Shown here: positions 1 to 6,498 of the stretch, piece after piece
Layout: each line of letters starts with the position of its first letter
Position numbering within the stretch: the first letter of the stretch is position 1
Assembly (NCBI GenBank): GCA_900772495.1
Contig: CAAHEJ010000003.1
Coordinates: 1 to 13,105 of the forward strand
Length of the DNA stretch: 13,105 nucleotides
Source of the DNA: an uncultured Campylobacter sp.
Lineage (GTDB): Bacteria; Campylobacterota; Campylobacteria; Campylobacterales; Campylobacteraceae
Reading direction: 5' to 3'
Made by a program: the position numbers and the translations under genes
The notes under the pieces: generated by a model
What the model saw: only the letters and a program-made list of their open reading frames with translations
Database searches by the model: none
What the model was told of the DNA's origin: nothing

Positions 1-2215
1 CTTTGACAGCTTTGGAATGCCCGCTGAAAACGCCGCCATAAAGCACAAAATTCACCCCAAAACTTGGACTTATGAAAACATAGCCTATATGAAAAAAGAG
101 CTTTTTTCGCTGGGCTTTTCTTTTTCGCGCAAAAGAATGCTTGCAACTTCTGATGCGATTTATACGAAATTTGAGCAAGAATTTTTCATCAAAATGTTTG
201 AAAAGGGGCTTATTTATACAAAAGATGCAAATGTAAATTGGTGCGAGGTTGATAAAACCGTGCTTGCAAACGAACAGGTTGTTGATGGCAAATGCTGGCG
301 TTGCGGACACGAGGTAGTGCAAAAAAAGATGAGCGGGTATTATGTGAAAATCACCGCTTATGCTGAGGAGCTTTTAAAGGATTTGCAACTTTTGCAAGGC
401 AAATGGTCGCCACAGGTTTTAACTATGCAAGAAAATTGGATAGGCAAGAGTTATGGGCTTGAATTTGCCTTTGTTTTAGATGATGAGAGCGCGCAAAAGG
501 CTAGGCAAAAGAGCTTTGAGGTTTTTACCACAAGGGCTGATACCATTTATGGAGTGAGCTACATAGCTCTTGCGCCTGAACATAGCATTGTTTGTGAGCT
601 TTTAGAAAAGGGGCATTTAGACAAAAAAACAGCACAAAAAATCAGCTCAATGCAAAATCAAAGCCAAAGACAAAGGCAAATTGCCGACAAAGAGGGGTAT
701 TTTTTAGGCATTTATGCCATTCACCCCTTGACAAAGGCGAAAATTCCCGTGTGGGTAGCGAATTTTGTGTTGAGTGATTATGGCTCTGGTGCTGTTATGG
801 CTGTGCCTGCGCACGATGAAAGGGATTATGAGTTTGCCACTCAATACAAACTCCCCATAATCAAAGTCATCGCCCACGAGGATAGCCTTGAAAACAAGGC
901 TTGGGAGCAAAAGGCTGGCGTGCTTATAAATAGCGATGAATTCAGCGGAACAGAGTGCAACCAAGCGCGTGAAAAAATCATAGAATTCTTTGAAAAAAAC
1001 TCACTCGGACAAAGGGTTACAAACTACAAAATAAGAGATTGGGGCGTTTCAAGGCAAAGGTATTGGGGCGCGCCTATTCCTATGGTGCGTTGCGAAAAGT
1101 GCGGCATAGTGCCACAAAATTTAGCAAATTTACCCATAACCCTACCCGATGACATAGAAATCACAGGCGAGGGCAACCCCTTGCAAATGCACCCTAGTTG
1201 GAAAAACTGCCTTTGTCCTAAATGTGGCAAAAGCGCGCAAAAAGAGTGCGACACGCTTGATACCTTTTTTGAAAGTTCGTGGTATTATGCTCGTTTTGCA
1301 AGCGATGAAAAATCGTGGCAAAGCGTGGCTTTGGATAAAAAAAGTATGCAGTATTGGCTCAATGTCGACCAGTATATAGGCGGCATAGAACACGCTATCT
1401 TGCACCTACTTTACGCGCGCTTTTTTCAAAAGGCTTTGCGGGATTTGGGTTATTTGAGTGGGGCTGAGCCTTTTGAGCGGCTTTTAACGCAAGGAATGGT
1501 TTTAAAAGACGGCGCAAAGATGAGTAAAAGCAAGGGCAATGTCATCGACCCTGATGACATTATCGCCAAATACGGCGCTGATACGGCAAGGCTTTTCATA
1601 CTCTTTGCCGCTCCGCCCGCAAAAGAGCTAGAATGGAATGACAATGCTGTTGAGGGCGCTTATCGCTTTTTGTGTCGGCTTTGGGATAGGGCTTTGCAAA
1701 TAAAACCTTATGATGAAATGCCACAAATTCAGCAAGCTAACCTAAACAAAGATGAAAAATTCGCTCGCCTTAAAGTTTATGAAGCACTGAAAAAAGCAGG
1801 CGAAGTGTATGAGAGTAGCTTTGCTTTTAACACGCTCATCGCAGCTTGTATGGAGGCTTTAAATGCCTTAAATTCAGTCAAAAACGACAAAATTTTGGCT
1901 GAGGGCTTTTATATCATCTTAAATGTGCTTGAACCCATAGTGCCGCACATTTGCTGTGAGTTAAGCCAGCAGCTTTTTAAACGCAAGAATTTAGGCAAGA
2001 TTGAGTTAGCGAGTGAAGCCTTTGTTAAAGATAGCCTAAAACTTGGCGTCAGCATAAATGGCAAAAACCGCGCAGAAATCGAAGTAGCAAGCAATGCCAG
2101 CAAAGATGAAATTTTAGCCCTTGCCAAACAAAGCACGCAAAAATGGCTTGAAAATAAAACAATCATCAAAGAAATTTATGTAGAAAAAAAGCTTGTGAAT
2201 TTGGTGATAAAATGA
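1..2215 (+). CDS. leuS: Leucyl-tRNA synthetase, 5' end cut off by window edge
   Basis: Charges tRNA-Leu with leucine in the cytoplasm (class I synthetase). The reading frame is open from base 2 and already reads FDSFGMPAENAA, the conserved stretch after the HIGH motif, so the ATG at 17 is internal and the true start lies upstream. About 737 residues are visible; the family has roughly 810-860, so about 70 N-terminal residues including HIGH are missing. Visible landmarks: a Cys-rich segment (CWRCGH) at about 292-311; the CP1 editing domain with TTRADTIYG (527-553) and GSGAVMAVPAHDERD (782-826), which carries the editing-site aspartate; two Cys pairs (CEKCG and CPKCG) typical of the zinc insert; SSWYYARF; the catalytic KMSKS loop at 1517-1531; then the anticodon-binding helical domain. 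The stop overlaps the lptE start by 4 bp (ATGA). Identification is secure. Confidence 0.98.
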   Translation, partial: FDSFGMPAENAAIKHKIHPKTWTYENIAYMKKELFSLGFSFSRKRMLATSDAIYTKFEQEFFIKMFEKGLIYTKDANVNWCEVDKTVLANEQVVDGKCWRCGHEVVQKKMSGYYVKITAYAEELLKDLQLLQGKWSPQVLTMQENWIGKSYGLEFAFVLDDESAQKARQKSFEVFTTRADTIYGVSYIALAPEHSIVCELLEKGHLDKKTAQKISSMQNQSQRQRQIADKEGYFLGIYAIHPLTKAKIPVWVANFVLSDYGSGAVMAVPAHDERDYEFATQYKLPIIKVIAHEDSLENKAWEQKAGVLINSDEFSGTECNQAREKIIEFFEKNSLGQRVTNYKIRDWGVSRQRYWGAPIPMVRCEKCGIVPQNLANLPITLPDDIEITGEGNPLQMHPSWKNCLCPKCGKSAQKECDTLDTFFESSWYYARFASDEKSWQSVALDKKSMQYWLNVDQYIGGIEHAILHLLYARFFQKALRDLGYLSGAEPFERLLTQGMVLKDGAKMSKSKGNVIDPDDIIAKYGADTARLFILFAAPPAKELEWNDNAVEGAYRFLCRLWDRALQIKPYDEMPQIQQANLNKDEKFARLKVYEALKKAGEVYESSFAFNTLIAACMEALNALNSVKNDKILAEGFYIILNVLEPIVPHICCELSQQLFKRKNLGKIELASEAFVKDSLKLGVSINGKNRAEIEVASNASKDEILALAKQSTQKWLENKTIIKEIYVEKKLVNLVIK

Positions 2216-2721
2216 AAAAAATCCTTGCCACAACACTTGCCCTTGCCCTTTGTGCCTGTGGGTATTTGCCCGCAAGCAAGGCAGCAAGCAATGTCTTTGG
2301 CGAAAAAATTTACATAAACACCATTATTTCACAGCAAGATTCCAAAAACAGCATTTACATAGTCGATACCATAAGGGAAATCATCATCAACAAGCTCAGC
2401 AAAAGCCCAGCACTCAAAGAAGAAGCCGATGACATTTTGCTTGTGAGTATGGAAAGTTTGAATTTCATACCCATTATATACGATGAAAATGGCTATGTCA
2501 TCGCATACAAAGCTAGGATAGTGCTTTTGTTTGACGCTACTTTCGCCAACGGGCGCAAAGAAAAGATACGAACAAGCGGCAACTACGACTTTGCCATTTC
2601 GCCAAACACCGTCATCAGCGACAGCGCAAGGTTTGAAGCGATAAGAAGCGCGTCAAGCGAAGCCTTTGACGAGTTTGTCTCTATCATCGCCATAAAAGGA
2701 CAGCAAAATGGCAAACATTAA
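2212..2721 (+). CDS. lptE: LPS-assembly lipoprotein LptE
   Basis: Predicted outer-membrane lipoprotein that partners LptD in inserting lipopolysaccharide or lipooligosaccharide into the outer leaflet. The 169-aa product starts with a short lipoprotein signal: KK, a hydrophobic run, then the lipobox L13-C14-A15-C16 followed by Gly-Tyr. The CGY/CGF start of the mature protein is usual for LptE. The rest has the alternating beta/alpha pattern of this small family, with a segment around residues 80-115 resembling the beta strands that carry the fold. Family sequence identity is low, so the name rests on size, lipobox and position between leuS and folC, as I recall for H. pylori and C. jejuni. The ATG lies in the leuS stop (ATGA) with no clear ribosome-binding site, which suggests translational coupling. 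It overlaps the next gene by 14 bp. Confidence 0.8.
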   Translation: MKKILATTLALALCACGYLPASKAASNVFGEKIYINTIISQQDSKNSIYIVDTIREIIINKLSKSPALKEEADDILLVSMESLNFIPIIYDENGYVIAYKARIVLLFDATFANGRKEKIRTSGNYDFAISPNTVISDSARFEAIRSASSEAFDEFVSIIAIKGQQNGKH

Positions 2722-4093
2722 CGAAATCGCCAAAGAAACGCTTTTGATTTTAAAAGAACGAGGCTTAAAGCCCACGCCAGAAAACTACACAGAAATTTTT
2801 GAAGAACTAGCCCTTAAAAACGGAATGAGCGCAGGCACAAAGGAAAAAATCGCTAAATTCAAAGCCCTTTTAATCCCAAATTCACAAGATGAAATTCAGC
2901 TTCAAAAGATGAAAAATATCGATGAATTTTTGAGCTTTCTCATCTCCAAGCTCAACAGACAGGGCAGAGAAAAGGGCGTGGAGTTTTTTGGGCTTTTAAC
3001 GCACATCTTAAAAATGCAGCTTTCAAGCAAGGACAAAAAGCTTAAAGATATGGCTAGCACGACTTTGGGACAGCTTTCTAAAACTATGGAAAGCGAGAGT
3101 ATTTATCTCATCGAAAAAAAATGGAGCGAGTGGGCAAATGCCTACAAGGACGACAAAGAAATAGAAAGCAAACTTGCAGAATACGGCATAAAATTTGATG
3201 ATTTTGCCAGCACCATAGCCAAACTCTTAATCCAGCTCAAAGCGCACTCTTACAAGCGTTTTGTGCGGCTTTTAGCCCTTTGTTTGCAGCCCTCACTCAC
3301 GCAAAATGAAAAGCTCAAAAATTTCGAGCAAAAACTGCGCGACAAGCCTTATATCTTAGGCTTTGACAGCAAAAACAATGACGAGTTTTACAACGAGCTT
3401 ACTCAAATGGTTAATAAACGCGTGAGTGCGGATATGATTTTCGTGCAAAGAAACCTCAGCTTTTTTGATGAAAATTTAAGAAAATTAAGCCAGATGCTTG
3501 ACAGCCTGATGAGTCTCAATCAAAAAAACATAAGCTCCATAAACAGCCTAAAAGCAGGCAAGGATGGCAAGATTAGTGTCGGCTTTGAAGAGCTGAAAAG
3601 CAAATTTGAAGCGTTAAGCGATAAATTTGCCAGCATTTCAAGGCAGGTAAGCTCGATGAACGACAGCAAAGAGCGCGAAGAATGGAGCTTGCAAAGCCAC
3701 ATTTTAAAACTTGATGAGCAGTTTTTGCAAAATGGAGACAACTACGCCCTGTGCGTGTTTAGCATAAGCAACTACCGCTTTATCATCGAAAAATACGGGC
3801 TTAAAAACCTTAACGAAATCCTAACCCGCTTTCGCCGCATACTCAAAGACAACTGCGACAAAAACGATGAGCTATGGATGCTTGATGAGAAGTCTTATTT
3901 ACTCATCATTTATAACAAAACTTACAACAAAATCATCGAAGTTATGCAAAAAAATGTCGCCCAGCTTGAAAATTTCAAATTCATTTACAAAGACGAAGTG
4001 ATAAAGCCCAAAATCATCAACTTTTGTATGGACAAGGACAGCTATCCGCACATAAATATCCTTGAAGAACTCACAAAGAAAATCGAGCAATGA
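2708..4093 (+). CDS. Degenerate GGDEF-domain-like protein with coiled coil
   Basis: Function unknown. The 461-aa protein has no signal peptide or membrane segment, so it is probably cytoplasmic. Residues 1-30 contain PTPENY, an N-terminal motif common in GGDEF diguanylate cyclases. The middle is helical, with a likely coiled coil at about 245-330. Residues 345-410 align by eye with a GGDEF domain: the LxxIDIDxFKxxND strand-helix corresponds to LCVFSISNYRFIIEKYG (348-364), and the signature loop is DEKSY at 393-397, in register after D387 and before LLII. Both metal-binding aspartates are serine (S352, S354) and the signature is gone, so cyclase activity is not expected. The ATG has AAGGA at 2696-2700, 7 bases upstream, inside lptE; the stop overlaps folC by 4 bp. 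It appears to match C. jejuni Cj1089c, which I recall as hypothetical. The domain call is inference from motif alignment. Confidence 0.7.
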   Translation: MANINEIAKETLLILKERGLKPTPENYTEIFEELALKNGMSAGTKEKIAKFKALLIPNSQDEIQLQKMKNIDEFLSFLISKLNRQGREKGVEFFGLLTHILKMQLSSKDKKLKDMASTTLGQLSKTMESESIYLIEKKWSEWANAYKDDKEIESKLAEYGIKFDDFASTIAKLLIQLKAHSYKRFVRLLALCLQPSLTQNEKLKNFEQKLRDKPYILGFDSKNNDEFYNELTQMVNKRVSADMIFVQRNLSFFDENLRKLSQMLDSLMSLNQKNISSINSLKAGKDGKISVGFEELKSKFEALSDKFASISRQVSSMNDSKEREEWSLQSHILKLDEQFLQNGDNYALCVFSISNYRFIIEKYGLKNLNEILTRFRRILKDNCDKNDELWMLDEKSYLLIIYNKTYNKIIEVMQKNVAQLENFKFIYKDEVIKPKIINFCMDKDSYPHINILEELTKKIEQ

Positions 4094-5280
4094 GCCTAAA
4101 ATTCAAAGAATGCTTGAAAAGCAAAAGCGAGCATTACGCACAAATAGACAAATTCCGCGCTTTTCGTTTGTATGAACGCTACAAAAAGGCATTTTGCGAG
4201 CTTAAAATAATCCAAATCATCGGCACAAACGGCAAGGGCAGCACGGGGCGTTTTTTAGCCCAGCTCTTAAACGCCCTAAATGTGAGTGTCGCTCACTACA
4301 CTAGCCCACATATCTTTGAATTTAACGAAAGATTTTGGCAAAATGGAAGGCTTTTGAGCGATGATGAGTTAAACTTAGCCCACGAAACTTTGGCTAAAAT
4401 GATGAGTGATGAAGATTTACAAAGCCTTTCTTATTTTGAATACGCCACATTTTTAGCGGCTTTGTCCTTTAAAAAATGTGATTTTGTAGTGTTTGAAGCG
4501 GGTTTAGGCGCAGAATTTGACGCTACTTCGGTGTTTGATAAGATTTTAAGCGTTTTTACGCCTATATCTTACGACCACACGCAAATTTTAGGCGAAAATT
4601 TGCTAGGCATTGCACGCACCAAGCTTAAAGTGATGGCGAAAAAGGCTGTTATTTCTAGCACACAAGAAGAAGCTGTCTTAAATTTAGCCCATAAAATCGC
4701 CCTTTTAAAAAATGCTACCCTTTATGAAAGCGATAAATTCATTGCCTTGCAAGATAAAGAATTTAAAAATGCCCTTAAAAACTACACCACAAAGCACAAT
4801 TTACCCAAATTTTTGCAAGAAAATTTAAAAACCGCTCTTTGTGCCTTAAATTTACTCACAAATTCGCAAAAAAATTTACTCTTTGCTCTAAATTCGCTCA
4901 AAAGCCTTGATTTAAGGGGCAGATGCGAACAACTTGCACCAAACATCATCATCGATGTCGGACACAACCCACAAGCGGCAAAGGCTATATCGCAGCACTT
5001 TAAGGGGCAAAAATTCATACTTGTTTATAATTCGTTTTTAGATAAAGATATTTTTGAAATTTTAAAGATTTTGAAACCTTTAATTGATAAAATTACGATT
5101 TATGATTATATAAGCGAGCGTGCTTTGGCAAAAAAAGAGATTAAAAGCATAGCAAAAGCCCTAAACATAGAGTGTGATGAATTTCGCGCCCTAGAAAAAG
5201 ACAAAAAATACTTAGTCTTTGGCTCTTTTTTGCTTGTCGAAAATTTTGTAAGGGAAAATGTTGAAACAACGAAAATATAG
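4090..5280 (+). CDS. folC: Folylpolyglutamate / dihydrofolate synthase
   Basis: ATP-dependent Mur-ligase-family enzyme that joins glutamate to dihydropteroate and/or adds glutamates to folate in the cytoplasm. The 396-aa product has the P-loop GTNGKGST at residues 45-52, then the TSPHIFEFNER segment at 71-81 typical of FolC, EAGLGAEFDATSVF, the YDHTQILG motif in the central domain, and DVGHNPQA starting the C-terminal Mur-ligase domain. Length is slightly below the E. coli enzyme (about 420). A single FolC of this type usually performs both the synthase and the polyglutamylation steps; the sequence alone cannot separate these. The start ATG is embedded in the stop of the preceding gene (ATGA at 4090-4093), and the 3' end overlaps the peptidase gene by 23 bp, so its expression is likely coupled to its neighbours. 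Confidence 0.95.
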   Translation: MSLKFKECLKSKSEHYAQIDKFRAFRLYERYKKAFCELKIIQIIGTNGKGSTGRFLAQLLNALNVSVAHYTSPHIFEFNERFWQNGRLLSDDELNLAHETLAKMMSDEDLQSLSYFEYATFLAALSFKKCDFVVFEAGLGAEFDATSVFDKILSVFTPISYDHTQILGENLLGIARTKLKVMAKKAVISSTQEEAVLNLAHKIALLKNATLYESDKFIALQDKEFKNALKNYTTKHNLPKFLQENLKTALCALNLLTNSQKNLLFALNSLKSLDLRGRCEQLAPNIIIDVGHNPQAAKAISQHFKGQKFILVYNSFLDKDIFEILKILKPLIDKITIYDYISERALAKKEIKSIAKALNIECDEFRALEKDKKYLVFGSFLLVENFVRENVETTKI

Positions 5281-6166
5281 ACGGTTGCTAAACCGCTTTT
5301 CTATTACCATAACCGATGTCAATGGTTCAAGGCATTTTTATTTGAGCGCCATCATCAAAAAAGTGGCGTTTTATACGGTGCTTTGTCTTTTGATTTTCAT
5401 CGTGTCAAGCACGCTTTATATCAGCTATCTTGCCTCCAAAGTAAGCGAGCTTGATGGCAAAAGGCAAAGATTGAGCATAATGAATGCGGAGATTGAAAAA
5501 AATATGAGCGTGCAGGCTGAAAGGTATGCGGGCATTGAGGAGCAAATAGCTACCTTTGAAAAGCAGCTAGGACTTCACAGCAAGGACGATGAGGACAACA
5601 ACCTTACGCCGATGGCAAGGATAGAGCATTTAAATCTCACAAACGCACAGCAAAAAGAAGTGCTTTTGCAAATCCCAAATGGCTGGCCTATCGTCAATAC
5701 AGGCATTTCTGGCAAATACGGCTGGCGTGATCATCCTATCTTAAAAAAGCAAGAATTTCATCCGGGCATTGATTTAATGGCGACACTTGACACGCCCGTG
5801 TATGCTACGGCAAACGGCGTTGTGGAGTTTTCAGGCTACAACTCAAACGGCTATGGCTATGTGGTGATGATAATACACAATTTTGGCTTTAAAACCGTTT
5901 ATGCGCATTTAAAAAACAAAATCGTGGTGCGTTCAGGCACTTTTGTCAAAAAAGGCGATTTAATCGGCTACTCAGGCAACACAGGGCTTTCGACAGGTCC
6001 GCATTTGCACTATGAAGTGCGCTTTGTCAATAACACTTTGAATCCATCGTATTTTTTAAATCTTAACAGACAAAATATGGATAATTTTTTCAACCAAGAA
6101 AGGAGGGTGCCGTGGGAATCTTTGATAAAACTAATTCCGACACGAGCAAATCAGAAACCACAGTGA
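5258..6166 (+). CDS. pgp3: Membrane-anchored M23 peptidoglycan peptidase (helical shape)
   Basis: Zinc peptidase expected to trim or cut peptidoglycan crosslinks in the periplasm and help set helical cell shape. The 302-aa protein has a short cytoplasmic N-terminus, one membrane helix at about residues 35-59, a predicted coiled coil at about 60-105, then an M23 (LytM) domain at about 165-265. All expected active-site residues are present: zinc ligands H168 and D172 (HPGID) and H251 (HLH), with H217 (YAH) and H249 as catalytic histidines. It corresponds to Csd1/Csd2 of H. pylori and to Pgp3 of C. jejuni by family and position next to a bactofilin. The start at 5258 lies inside folC; AAGGGA just upstream is a poor, closely spaced ribosome-binding site, and an in-frame TTG at 5261 is an alternative. 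The last 55 bp are shared with the bactofilin gene. Confidence 0.93.
   Translation: MLKQRKYRRLLNRFSITITDVNGSRHFYLSAIIKKVAFYTVLCLLIFIVSSTLYISYLASKVSELDGKRQRLSIMNAEIEKNMSVQAERYAGIEEQIATFEKQLGLHSKDDEDNNLTPMARIEHLNLTNAQQKEVLLQIPNGWPIVNTGISGKYGWRDHPILKKQEFHPGIDLMATLDTPVYATANGVVEFSGYNSNGYGYVVMIIHNFGFKTVYAHLKNKIVVRSGTFVKKGDLIGYSGNTGLSTGPHLHYEVRFVNNTLNPSYFLNLNRQNMDNFFNQERRVPWESLIKLIPTRANQKPQ
6100..6106 (+). promoter_or_regulatory. Strong ribosome-binding site for the bactofilin GTG start
   Basis: AAGGAGG lies 5 bases before a GTG at 6112, inside the coding sequence of the upstream peptidase. It is the best Shine-Dalgarno match I see in the block, where other starts rely on weak sites or stop-start overlap. 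It supports the GTG as the true bactofilin start and suggests efficient, partly independent translation of that protein. Confidence 0.85.
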
Positions 6167-6495
6167 TTTCACTAGGGGCAAAAATAGACGGAGAGTTTGA
6201 CTTTGCCTCAATGCTGCATTTAGACGGCGAAATCAGCGGGGTTATCCGCTCGAAAAATGTCGTAGTCATCGGTAAAACAGGCGTTTTGCGCGGAGAGTTA
6301 AGCGCAGATAAGGTTGTCGTCAATGGCATTTTTGAAGGCGAGTTAAACTCTGACACGCTTGAAATTTTAGCTGGGGGCTTAGTCAATGGCAACATAAGTG
6401 TTCGCCAAATCGCCATAGAAAACGGCGGTAAATTCAATGGTAACAGCAAAATCAAAGATGTCAGTGTCGATTTAATCGAAAACACGCAAGAATGA
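6112..6495 (+). CDS. ccmA: Bactofilin, cell-shape scaffold (CcmA-like)
   Basis: Small cytoskeletal protein that polymerises through a right-handed beta-helix and positions peptidoglycan enzymes at the inner membrane. The 127-aa product begins MGIFDK, like the start I recall for H. pylori CcmA, followed by a short Ser/Thr-rich tail and then the bactofilin core from about residue 20 to 110. The core has repeating beta-strand rungs with regular Gly and Val/Ile positions (HLDGEISGVIRSKNVVVIG, GELSADKVVVNG, GELNSDTLEILAGG, GNISVRQIAIENGG). The GTG start at 6112 is preferred because AAGGAGG precedes it and the MxIFD start is conserved; it places the first 55 bp of the gene inside the M23 peptidase gene. 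The two products are expected to act together, as Csd1/CcmA do in H. pylori. The symbol is borrowed from H. pylori. Confidence 0.93.
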   Translation: MGIFDKTNSDTSKSETTVISLGAKIDGEFDFASMLHLDGEISGVIRSKNVVVIGKTGVLRGELSADKVVVNGIFEGELNSDTLEILAGGLVNGNISVRQIAIENGGKFNGNSKIKDVSVDLIENTQE

Positions 6496-6498
6496 CAA

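Noticed and set aside
17..19. ATG at 17 as the start of leuS
   Set aside because: The conserved FDSFG residues are encoded just upstream in the same open frame and the HIGH region is missing, so this methionine is internal.
2250..2432. 60-aa + strand frame inside lptE
   Set aside because: It is a shifted frame within a gene supported by its lipobox and operon spacing, and its composition (many His, Gln, Arg) is not protein-like.
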